Positions 33,195-39,460 of a DNA stretch of 39,460 bases are shown here, one piece after another. The DNA is from Burkholderiales bacterium. GTDB lineage: Bacteria > Pseudomonadota > Gammaproteobacteria > Burkholderiales > Burkholderiaceae_C. The notes under the pieces are model-generated. The model made no database searches. It worked only from the letters and a program-made list of their open reading frames with translations, and was not told where the DNA came from. The translations under genes and the position numbers were made by a program. Every line of letters starts with the position of its first letter. The stretch's first letter is position 1. The stretch spans positions 1-39,460 of the forward strand of contig SXSX01000106.1 of the NCBI GenBank assembly GCA_005793295.1, read 5' to 3'.

Positions 33195-33536
33195 TTAATG
33201 AACCAAGACGGGGTTCTGCGCTAACTCTGCGTATTGCGACAGTGTGTCTTCGACTTCTTCTTGGGTCGGCATATTGACCTGCCAAGCGACGATGTGCTGC
33301 TGAAAAAGCTCAGCCCATGAACCATCAAGGTACACCTCTTTACCAGAGCGTTTATCCACAATTTCAAAGCCGTGGCGGGCCAGCATCGGCACCCCTTGGG
33401 GGTATTGGTCGGTTTTCACGTCACTCAACGCCGTATTGCCCGGGCCAGAGGCCGCCTCAGGGCTCATGTTCTGCGATTGGGCGTTGGCCAACATATGGGT
33501 GACGGTGAATGTTTCAGAATCGTAGAGCGTGTGCAT
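33195..33536 (-). CDS. DUF3567 family protein
   Basis: 113 residues from the ATG at 33536 (MHTLYDSETFTVTHMLANAQ). The conserved part HGFEIVDKRSGKEVYLDGSW, then AELFQQHIVAWQVNMPTQEE, then YAELAQNPVLVH matches the DUF3567 family, which I know only from betaproteobacteria; no function is established. A middle insertion (residues about 22-49, SQNMSPEAASGPGNTALS and onward) seems longer than in most members. The upstream frame to 33596 is left out because family members begin at this methionine. Convergent with psd, 20 bases apart. Confidence 0.87.
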   Translation of the reverse strand: MHTLYDSETFTVTHMLANAQSQNMSPEAASGPGNTALSDVKTDQYPQGVPMLARHGFEIVDKRSGKEVYLDGSWAELFQQHIVAWQVNMPTQEEVEDTLSQYAELAQNPVLVH

Positions 33537-33611
33537 GCGGTGGTCTTTGTGGTTTGCCTTCAGGAAAAGACATGGGGTGAGCATCTCACATTTCAAGGGT
33601 AACAGGAATTT

Positions 33612-34673
33612 CTAGGGTTTTTGGCTTGAAATCCACTGCATATCCACTTCATCGCCATTGCTTTGGGTTAAACGGATACGGGCGGGCAGGTAATCGAGTT
33701 GGGGTGCCAGCCAAAGTTCGACCCGGGTATCGTATTCCCCAGTTCGCTCGCGCAACAGGGCCACCGCAGGCACGGGGCCCGCATCGAGTTTCAAAATCTC
33801 AGGCTTCCCAACCTGAAAAACCCAGTTTTCTGAGCTGCGGGGCCCGACCGCTTGAAACGGCAAGGGCATGCCTGGCTTGATACGGGTGGGCTCGCCAGCA
33901 AACATCGCCGCCAATTGCATAAAAATACTCAGTTGGTCTTGGGCCAAGGCTTGCAGGGGTGCGTCCGGCGTATTGGCGCTAAAGCTCACCCGCCCTTTTT
34001 GACGTTCGAAATGGGCTGCAACTTCGGAGCGCACTTTGTCGCCAAAACGCAGCGGCTCCAACCCATCCAGCGTGACTTGCCCTTTGCTGGTTTGCACACG
34101 TGCGCCCAACAGAAAGTGGCTGATCTCTAATCGCGCGTCATAGGTTTTACCGTCGTGCAACCACAGCAACTCCCCATTGACGTAGTAATTAAAACTCTTA
34201 ATGACGCCGTGCACTTTGTAGCGCAAACGGGTAGATCCAGGCAGCAGCAGGCTCCACCGAGGGGGGCTTGCGTCTACCTCCGCAACCACAGCAGCTGCAG
34301 CAGGCGACGAGGCGGGTTCAAGCGAGGGGCTTGGGGCTGAAGATTCGGACGGGGACGCTGACGGTAGCGGCTCCGAAGACGCTAGTTCGGTTGCAGGTTG
34401 CACTGTTTCAGCAGATGCAATGGGAGTCGCGGCGCTTGCCGTTTTTTTGGCTACCCGCACCATCGGAGCCACTATCTTCGCGGGCTCTGCGGCCGCGGGG
34501 CGCTCCAAGCGCACGCTTCGGGTAGTGAAAGCGCGGTTCACTTGGCCCTGGGGTTGGGCTTGGGGCCACACCAGCAACGCCTCTGACAACGATTGCAAAA
34601 TCCCGAGATGGCCCAAGAAAACGGCCAGCGCCAAGGCGCAGCCAAGCACCCAAGGCCGCCAGCGTTTAGGCAT
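33612..34673 (-). CDS. DUF3108 domain protein with N-terminal membrane anchor
   Basis: 353 residues from the ATG at 34673, which overlaps the rhlE stop by eight bases (ATGCCTAA). A basic start and one membrane helix (WVLGCALALAVFLGHLGIL) are followed by an Ala/Pro/Ser/Glu-rich linker of roughly 110 residues. The C-terminal DUF3108 domain starts near SLLLPGSTRLRYKVHGVIKS and ends in LDYLPARIRLTQSNGDEVDM. The layout resembles TonB-like anchored proteins with the domain in the periplasm; DUF3108 folds are related to lipid-binding beta barrels of the envelope. Function unknown, envelope maintenance is a guess. Confidence 0.85.
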   Translation of the reverse strand: MPKRWRPWVLGCALALAVFLGHLGILQSLSEALLVWPQAQPQGQVNRAFTTRSVRLERPAAAEPAKIVAPMVRVAKKTASAATPIASAETVQPATELASSEPLPSASPSESSAPSPSLEPASSPAAAAVVAEVDASPPRWSLLLPGSTRLRYKVHGVIKSFNYYVNGELLWLHDGKTYDARLEISHFLLGARVQTSKGQVTLDGLEPLRFGDKVRSEVAAHFERQKGRVSFSANTPDAPLQALAQDQLSIFMQLAAMFAGEPTRIKPGMPLPFQAVGPRSSENWVFQVGKPEILKLDAGPVPAVALLRERTGEYDTRVELWLAPQLDYLPARIRLTQSNGDEVDMQWISSQKP

Positions 34674-35949
34674 GGGGCAAAGCCGCAGCGTGGGCTGCCG
34701 CGCGAAGCTTGTCTTTTTTACTCGGCCGTTTGCCTTTGACACCGCCGTTTCCGCTCATGTCTGTAGCAGTCGTTGTTGCGGTCACATTAGCATTCAAAGT
34801 AGGCTCAAAGCCCTCCACCGTTTCCATAGGAACGGCCAAACCTTGGCGTTTTTCAATCAACCGCCAATGCGCTTGGGTGTCGGCGCTCACCAAGCTCACC
34901 GCCAAACCCGCTTCGCCGGATCTCCCGGTGCGGCCGATGCGGTGGGTGTAATCATCGGCAGATCGCGGCAAGTCGTAGTTAACCACCACAGGTAACTGCA
35001 CCACGTCAATGCCCCGCGCTGCCAAATCAGTCGCAACTACCACGCGAATCCGCGATGCCTTGAAATCATCCAAGACCTGGGTCCGCTTGCCTTGGCTGAG
35101 TTGGCCGTGCAAGGGTTCCGCGTCAATGCCTGCTTTGCGAAGTTTGTCTGCCACAATTTCTGCAGAATACTTCGTCGCTACAAAAACTAAAGCACGGCTC
35201 CAGCCCGAATGCTGCAACAAGTGCCGCAAAAGCTGCGTTCGCGCTCGCGGATCAACGGCAATAGCACGTTGGGTGATATCAGGAACTGAGCCTGGCTTTG
35301 GCAATACATCAATGCACAGCGGCGTGTTCAACAGGCTCTGCGCAAGGGCATTGACTGCCGGCGCGAAGGTAGCGGAGAAAAAGAGGTTTTGGCGCTTTTG
35401 TGGCAGCAAAGCCACCACACGTTGGAGCTCTTCGCTAAAGCCAGCGTCAAGCATGCGGTCGGCTTCGTCTAACACCAAGGTTCGCACCGCGCCTAATGCC
35501 AAAGCGTTGTGGTCAACCAAGTCCAATAGCCTGCCGGGCGTTGCAACTACGATATCGGTTCCCCGGCGCAAGCCCATCATTTGCGGGTTGATCGACACAC
35601 CACCAAACACCACCGTGATTTTGAGAGGCTGCGGCAAAGACTGTGCTAGTCCTTTGAAAACCTCACCCACCTGTACCGCCAGTTCACGGGTCGGGACCAC
35701 GACCAGCGTGTGGGCTCGGCGCTCCCATGATGCGGCGCGGCCTGCCACCGCATCCTCCAAAGCACGCTGCAAAAGCGGCAAAGCAAACGCCGCCGTTTTA
35801 CCTGAGCCCGTTTGGGCACAGGCCAAAACATCTTGGCCTTGGAGCACAGCGGCAATGGCTTGGGTTTGAACCGGGGTGGGCTCCTTAAAGCCTGCAGCAC
35901 GGGCGGCAGCGCACAAGTCGGTAGACAAACCAAGAAGAGAAAAAGGCAT
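34666..35949 (-). CDS. rhlE: ATP-dependent DEAD-box RNA helicase RhlE
   Basis: 427 residues from the ATG at 35949 (MPFSLLGLSTDLCAAARAAG). All motifs are present in order: Q motif FKEPTPVQTQAI, motif I AQTGSGKT, Ia PTRELAVQV, GG, Ib VATPGRLLDL, II VLDEADRML, III FSATF, IV ALVFVATKYSAE, V VATDLAARGID and VI HRIGRTGRSG. The C-terminal tail has Thr/Ala runs and the basic GKRPSKKDKLRAAA, likely RNA contact. RhlE proteins remodel ribosome assembly and RNA decay complexes. Next gene overlaps its stop. A hairpin lies in the leader. An ATG four codons upstream is possible. Confidence 0.94.
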   Translation of the reverse strand: MPFSLLGLSTDLCAAARAAGFKEPTPVQTQAIAAVLQGQDVLACAQTGSGKTAAFALPLLQRALEDAVAGRAASWERRAHTLVVVPTRELAVQVGEVFKGLAQSLPQPLKITVVFGGVSINPQMMGLRRGTDIVVATPGRLLDLVDHNALALGAVRTLVLDEADRMLDAGFSEELQRVVALLPQKRQNLFFSATFAPAVNALAQSLLNTPLCIDVLPKPGSVPDITQRAIAVDPRARTQLLRHLLQHSGWSRALVFVATKYSAEIVADKLRKAGIDAEPLHGQLSQGKRTQVLDDFKASRIRVVVATDLAARGIDVVQLPVVVNYDLPRSADDYTHRIGRTGRSGEAGLAVSLVSADTQAHWRLIEKRQGLAVPMETVEGFEPTLNANVTATTTATDMSGNGGVKGKRPSKKDKLRAAAHAAALPHA

Positions 35950-35976
35950 TCGGGGCAACAATCAGTGAGGCGCGAC

Positions 35977-35993
35977 TCCTGAAAAATTCAGGA
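35977..35993 (-). other. Short perfect hairpin in rhlE leader
   Basis: TCCTGAA and TTCAGGA pair perfectly around an AAA loop, 28-44 bases upstream of the rhlE ATG. No T-run follows on the minus strand, so it is not a clear terminator. It could influence rhlE translation or be a chance palindrome. Confidence 0.3.
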
Positions 35994-36036
35994 TGAACAC
36001 CCCCGATTTTGCCCCGAGTTAGTGAACCTACCGAAA

Positions 36037-36053
36037 CGTCGCTTTTAGCGACG
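36037..36053 (-). terminator. Probable terminator after HiPIP gene
   Basis: On the minus strand CGTCGCT-AAA-AGCGACG forms a perfect 7-base GC-rich stem starting 15 bases after the HiPIP stop and is followed by TTTCGG. The U-tract is short, so termination may be partial, but location and symmetry fit a transcript end between the HiPIP gene and rhlE. Confidence 0.55.
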
Positions 36054-36067
36054 CCCGCCAAGTGCCA

Positions 36068-36373
36068 TTAGGCTTTTTTAGCGTAGGCGCTGCACCAGCC
36101 TTTGCCAGCAACTTGTTTGCCCGCAAACAAGGGGCAGCCACCTGCTGCGTCGCCAGCCTTTGCTTGGTACAAAGCACATGTGATGCAGTTTTGACCGGCC
36201 GCAAATTTAGGGAACTTGACTTTGTCGACCTTGCTGGCATCGGCTTTGTAACCCAAGCCTACAGCGGCGGGATCTGTCTCGGCCAGCATGGGCGGCGCAG
36301 CAAATACGGAACCCGCAAGTAAAGCACTTGCACCCAAACCCAGTTGCGCTACGAATTCACGACGATTTGACAT
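36068..36373 (-). CDS. High-potential iron-sulfur protein (HiPIP), Tat-exported
   Basis: 101 residues. The leader SNRREFVAQLGLGASALLAG, with twin arginine and hydrophobic core, ends near SVFAAPPMLAE, so it is exported folded through Tat. C63, C66, C80 and C94 in NCITCALYQ, GGCPLFAG and KGWCSAY have the C-x2-C-x13-C-x13-C spacing of HiPIPs and would hold one [4Fe-4S] cluster. HiPIPs carry electrons in the periplasm between bc1 complexes and reaction centres, oxidases or reductases; the partner is not in the window. An FNR-type box and -10 lie upstream, and a hairpin terminator downstream, making a single-gene unit. Confidence 0.96.
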   Translation of the reverse strand: MSNRREFVAQLGLGASALLAGSVFAAPPMLAETDPAAVGLGYKADASKVDKVKFPKFAAGQNCITCALYQAKAGDAAGGCPLFAGKQVAGKGWCSAYAKKA

Positions 36374-36425
36374 GGTATTTTTTCCAATGAAGTAAAGCCA
36401 GCAGCACCATAGCTGCGCAGCTGCA

Positions 36426-36467
36426 ATTATTATCGCTTGCCTAGGGCATGGGATTGATTCAAATCAA
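36426..36467 (-). promoter_or_regulatory. FNR-type promoter of the HiPIP gene
   Basis: TTGAT-TCAA-ATCAA (36454-36467) is a perfect FNR consensus, extended to ATTGAT/ATCAAT. On the minus strand AATAAT (36431-36426) is centred 32 bases downstream, which is the class II FNR distance and predicts a start near 36419, about 46 bases before the HiPIP ATG. The location upstream of a redox protein adds weight. Both elements are read directly; activation under low oxygen is inferred from the family. Confidence 0.75.
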
Positions 36468-36500
36468 TGCCCTTGGGCGTCACTCGGCAACGGGCTGTAA

Positions 36501-37694
36501 TTAGCCTAAGGCCCGGCGCGTCAAAACCTCAAAGGCGGGAAGGGTTTTACCTTCCAAGACTTCTAAAAATGCGCCGCCGCCCGTGGATATATAGCCCATG
36601 TTCGACTCGATGCCATATTTCGCAATGGCAGCCAACGTGTCACCGCCCCCGGCAATACTAAAGGCGCTGGATTCGGCAATCGCATGGGCAATCACTTTCG
36701 TGCCATTTTCAAACGCAGCAAACTCAAACACCCCCACCGGGCCGTTCCTGACAATGGTGCCGGCTTGCTTGAGTTGAGCCGCCAATCGTTGCGCCGTTTG
36801 AGGCCCGATGTCCAAAATCAAATCATCGTCCGCCACGTCAGTTGCCGCTTTCACATTGGCCACGGCATCCGGCGCAAATGTTTTTGCTGTCACTACATCG
36901 GTCGGAATGGGAACGGCAGCGCCGCGGGCCTGCATTGCAGCAATCACGGCTTTGGCTTGGTCTAACAAATCTGGTTCTGCCAGGCTCTTTCCGATATTGA
37001 GGCCAGCAGCCAACATAAAGGTGTTGGCAATACCGCCACCCACAATGAGTTGGTCTACATTGGCGGCCAGGCTTTGCAAAATGGTGAGCTTGGTTGACAC
37101 CTTAGAGCCCGCCACAATCGCCACCAGCGGCCGCTTGGGCGCCAACAGGGCTTTTGAAATCGCATCCATCTCCGCAGCCAACAACGGGCCAGCGCAGGCT
37201 ATTTTTGCAAACTGCGCAATGCCGTAGGTGCTGGCCTCGGCGCGGTGCGCGGTGCCAAATGCATCGTGCACAAAAATATCACACAGCCCCGCCATTTTTC
37301 GCGACAAAGCTTCGTCGTTTTTCTTTTCGCCCACATTCACGCGACAGTTTTCAAGCAGAACCACTTGACCAGGAGCAACCGCCACGCCGTCAAGCCAGTG
37401 CGTGACCAACTTCACTTCGCGCCCCAGCAATGCGCCCAATCGCTCTGCCACCGGAGCCAAGGTATCGGCCGGATTGAACGCCCCTTCGGTAGGTCGGCCT
37501 AAATGCGAGGTCACCATCACGGCAGCTCCCGCGTCTAAAGCCATCTGGATACACGGCACGCTTGCCCGTACCCGCGTGTCCTCCGTGATCGCTCCGTTGG
37601 CGTCTTGCGGCACGTTGAGATCGGCGCGAATGAATACGCGTTGGCCAGCGACTCTGCCTTGGGCACATAAATCAGAAAAACGAAGAAAGTTCAT
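36501..37694 (-). CDS. pgk: Phosphoglycerate kinase
   Basis: 397-residue cytosolic enzyme that interconverts 1,3-bisphosphoglycerate/ADP and 3-phosphoglycerate/ATP. Signature RVFIRADLNVPQDANGAITE, then DTRVRASVPCIQMALDAGA and TSHLGRPTEG, is at the N-terminus; VHDAFGTAHRAEAST, the hinge GSKVSTKLTILQSL, IVGGGIANTFMLAAG and the nucleotide-site IAGGGDTLAAIAKYG complete it. The ATG at 37694 is preferred over the open frame to 37745, which overlaps azlD. It lies 34 bases after azlD. Length is normal. Confidence 0.98.
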   Translation of the reverse strand: MNFLRFSDLCAQGRVAGQRVFIRADLNVPQDANGAITEDTRVRASVPCIQMALDAGAAVMVTSHLGRPTEGAFNPADTLAPVAERLGALLGREVKLVTHWLDGVAVAPGQVVLLENCRVNVGEKKNDEALSRKMAGLCDIFVHDAFGTAHRAEASTYGIAQFAKIACAGPLLAAEMDAISKALLAPKRPLVAIVAGSKVSTKLTILQSLAANVDQLIVGGGIANTFMLAAGLNIGKSLAEPDLLDQAKAVIAAMQARGAAVPIPTDVVTAKTFAPDAVANVKAATDVADDDLILDIGPQTAQRLAAQLKQAGTIVRNGPVGVFEFAAFENGTKVIAHAIAESSAFSIAGGGDTLAAIAKYGIESNMGYISTGGGAFLEVLEGKTLPAFEVLTRRALG

Positions 37695-37728
37695 AGCGAT
37701 GTGAATATTGAAAAATGAAAAAACTAAT

Positions 37729-38103
37729 TTACCAACCCAAGCCAATATGTAAAGGCAGGTAGACCGCCATGCCTGAGATGATGGTGCCTAACACGGCTTG
37801 ACCCGCACCTTTGCGCCAGAAAAAATACAGGGCGCCACCTACGAAGCCATACAGCCGCGCATCCATCAGCGTATGAATAAACACGCCTTGGGTCATCACC
37901 ACTTCAGGAATTACCACAGCAGAAAGCGCAGCGATGGGCGCGTATTGCAAGCCCCGTTGCGCCCAACGGGGCAAGGTCCAAGGTGTATCGGAAATAAAGA
38001 AAAAAGACCGCGAAATCACAGTGATCACTGCCATCCAAAATATGGTCCACAAGGTATGGGCATCAGCATAAGCACTTAAGCCCGTGGTGAAAAAGTCCAT
38101 CAT
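37729..38103 (-). CDS. azlD: AzlD-family branched-chain amino acid exporter small subunit
   Basis: 124 residues from the ATG at 38103, which overlaps the azlC stop (ATGA) and is preceded by GGAGAGG. A second ATG directly follows. Four hydrophobic segments are visible (for example LWTIFWMAVITVISRSFFFI and VLGTIISGMAVYLPLHIGLG), with LPRWAQRGLQYAPIAALSAV as the AzlD core motif. With AzlC it forms an AzlCD/YgaZH-type exporter of branched-chain amino acids or related compounds. Slightly longer at the N-terminus than many AzlD proteins. The frame open to 38325 lies inside azlC and is rejected. Confidence 0.92.
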   Translation of the reverse strand: MMDFFTTGLSAYADAHTLWTIFWMAVITVISRSFFFISDTPWTLPRWAQRGLQYAPIAALSAVVIPEVVMTQGVFIHTLMDARLYGFVGGALYFFWRKGAGQAVLGTIISGMAVYLPLHIGLGW

Positions 38104-38837
38104 GTCCTCTCCACGCTGGGCGCTTGGCTGGGTAGCTTTTCCAACAGCAAACACAGCGCCACTGCGGCAGCAATGGCCACCAAGATATTGAGTTTCAAGG
38201 GCAGCGCAAAGGCGGCGACTGCGGCGGTACCCGCTACGCCCGCCGACACCCAACGCAGCCGGCTCGTGGCCAGCGAGCACAAGATCCCGCTTAAAGCCAA
38301 AACGCCCGCAAAACCCAAGCCCCATGCAGTAGGGATAAAGTTTGCCAAGACGACCCCTAAAACACTGAAGCTGACCCAGCTGAACCAGTTGATCCCGCCA
38401 TTGCCTGCCAAGTACGCCATTTGGGCGGCGCGGCCTTCTTCGTCTTCTGCGGGCTTGGCAAAGCGTTTGACAAACAAAACGTAAGTGAGGTCAGCCGTGA
38501 AGTAGCCGGTGACCAAGCGTTGCCAGCGCGGCAAATGCATCACGAAAGGCCGCATGTGGGCGCTAAAGACCACAAACCGCAAATTCACGCAAAACGCCGT
38601 AGCCAAAATAATCCACATCGGCGCACCCGCTAGCAACAAAGGAATAGCTGCCAATTGCGAGCTTCCAGCAAACACCAATAGGCTCATGGCCAATGCTTCT
38701 ACCGTCGTCATGCCCGACTTGACCATGGCCACGCCCGTCATCAAGCCCCAAGCTGCGATGCCCGGGGCGACGCTGAGCATGTCGAAAAATCCTTGGCGAA
38801 ATTCTGGGCGACGCCGATTGGCAGACAAAAAGAACAT
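38100..38837 (-). CDS. azlC: AzlC-family branched-chain amino acid exporter large subunit
   Basis: 245-residue inner-membrane protein with about seven to eight membrane segments. The family opening FRQGFFDMLSVAPGIAAWGL, then ALAMSLLVFAGSSQLAAIPL and ATAFCVNLRFVVFSAHMRPF, is clear. AzlC works with AzlD as a proton-driven exporter. The ATG overlaps the fmt stop by one base (TGATG) and the end overlaps azlD, so fmt, azlC and azlD are transcribed together. Export of Leu, Ile, Val or Met is likely from the family but not shown here. Confidence 0.94.
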   Translation of the reverse strand: MFFLSANRRRPEFRQGFFDMLSVAPGIAAWGLMTGVAMVKSGMTTVEALAMSLLVFAGSSQLAAIPLLLAGAPMWIILATAFCVNLRFVVFSAHMRPFVMHLPRWQRLVTGYFTADLTYVLFVKRFAKPAEDEEGRAAQMAYLAGNGGINWFSWVSFSVLGVVLANFIPTAWGLGFAGVLALSGILCSLATSRLRWVSAGVAGTAAVAAFALPLKLNILVAIAAAVALCLLLEKLPSQAPSVERT

Positions 38838-39460
38838 CAGTTTGCATTTCCTATGGAAAAGTGGCTGCCTACAGCGACGTTGCAGCCGCGCAAAAAATCA
38901 GCAGCAGGCATGCGCTTGCTTCCTGGGCGTTGAAGTTGCGTTAGTCGCAGCATGCCGTGACCGCAGGCCACCACAATACCTTGCTCGCTGACCGCAAGCA
39001 CTTGGCCCGCAGTGGCGCTGGTTGAACTAGCCAAGGATGACACGTCCGCCATCTCCGACATCGACAGTTCCTGCGCCGCCCACACCTTGAATGTCTCACC
39101 TTGAAAATTTGTCTGCGCGACGGGAAAGGGGTCAAAGGCGCGAACCTGGCGGGCGATCTGCGCTGCATCGTGATTCCATTGAATCACCGCTTCGGATTTT
39201 TCAATTTTGTGTGCGTACGTAATGCCTTCTAGCGGTTGCGCTGTCGCACTCAGTGTCTCAGGATGTGCCAAAGCCCGAACCATCATTTGGGCGCCCAAAG
39301 TCGCTACACGGTCGTGCAAACTGGCGGTGGTTTCGGTTGCCGCGATGGCGATGCTTGTCTGAGCAAGCATGGCGCCAGTGTCTAGCCCTGCATCCATTTG
39401 CATGATCGTGACACCGCTGTGGCTATCGCCCGCCTCAATGGCCCGATGGATCGGCGCGGC
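38837..39460 (-). CDS. fmt: Methionyl-tRNA formyltransferase, C-terminal two thirds
   Basis: The reading frame is open to the right edge of the window: the first visible codons give APIHRAIEAGDSHSGVTIMQ, then MDAGLDTGAML, the core motif of the formyltransferase domain. About 208 residues are visible of roughly 310-325; the 10-formyltetrahydrofolate-binding start lies outside. The C-terminal tRNA-binding OB-like domain begins near EGITYAHKIEKSEAVIQWNH and ends with LLRLTQLQRPGSKRMPAADF written here without its first residues. Fmt formylates initiator Met-tRNA. Azl genes overlap downstream. The usual def partner would lie beyond the edge. Confidence 0.95.
   Translation of the reverse strand, partial: AAPIHRAIEAGDSHSGVTIMQMDAGLDTGAMLAQTSIAIAATETTASLHDRVATLGAQMMVRALAHPETLSATAQPLEGITYAHKIEKSEAVIQWNHDAAQIARQVRAFDPFPVAQTNFQGETFKVWAAQELSMSEMADVSSLASSTSATAGQVLAVSEQGIVVACGHGMLRLTQLQRPGSKRMPAADFLRGCNVAVGSHFSIGNAN

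Noticed and set aside
33175..33240. Possible bidirectional terminator between psd and the DUF3567 gene
   Set aside because: AACCCGT and ACGGGGTT arms are imperfect, far apart and partly inside the DUF3567 coding end; no T-run follows.
38104..38325. Long N-terminal extension of AzlD
   Set aside because: It lies inside azlC in another frame; the ATG at 38103 has a good ribosome-binding site and normal family length.

Overview
The window looks like the chromosome of a betaproteobacterium of the Burkholderiales, most likely Comamonadaceae (Limnohabitans, Rhodoferax or Polaromonas-like). The clues are high-GC housekeeping genes, two orphan Bug/TctC-family receptors, a DUF3567 protein, a DUF3108 protein next to rhlE, and a divergent Lrp-type regulator/putA pair. 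This placement rests on family recognition only. No tRNA, rRNA, CRISPR array or insertion sequence was seen, and no stretch over 300 bases lacks a gene.

Region 1 (1-8058) is the most unusual part. One minus-strand operon encodes, in transcription order, a NitT/TauT-type ABC importer (binding protein, ATPase, permease), a TauD/TfdA-type 2-oxoglutarate/Fe(II) dioxygenase, a CoA-acylating aldehyde dehydrogenase, a tandem-domain microcompartment shell protein (BMC-T), an NTF2-like/Cys-rich fusion protein, a pentameric vertex protein (BMC-P) and a hexameric shell protein (BMC-H, cut by the left edge). This is a bacterial microcompartment locus whose probable aldehyde-generating enzyme is an oxygenase. 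Three of the putative cargo proteins carry terminal helices that look like encapsulation peptides. A Cys-free Crp/Fnr-family regulator is divergently encoded, and a perfect TTGAT-N4-ATCAA box lies between the two units.

Region 2 (8088-14961) is catabolic: an Lrp/AsnC regulator divergent from bifunctional putA (proline to glutamate), an orphan Bug receptor, an unrecognised acidic protein, and a choline-sulfatase (betC).

Region 3 (15060-24588) is a cell-surface polysaccharide/LPS cluster. Two converging operons carry a WaaE/KdtX-like transferase, msbA, a polysaccharide deacetylase, a methyltransferase and a DUF6492-like protein on the plus strand, and a two-domain GT4 fusion, a GT2 and an O-antigen-ligase-like protein on the minus strand. 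Its middle (about 17.6-21.2 kb) is clearly AT-rich and probably transferred.

Region 4 (24697-33536) is mixed metabolism: a biotinyl-domain/carboxyltransferase fusion, an aminotransferase coupled to a second Bug receptor, a solitary HigA antitoxin with only the tail of HigB left upstream, an FMN split-barrel protein, GlcD, a LysR regulator, a GTG-started phosphatidylserine decarboxylase and DUF3567.

Region 5 (33612-39460) is conserved minus-strand housekeeping: DUF3108, RhlE helicase, a Tat-exported HiPIP with an FNR-type promoter, phosphoglycerate kinase, AzlD, AzlC and the 3' part of fmt.
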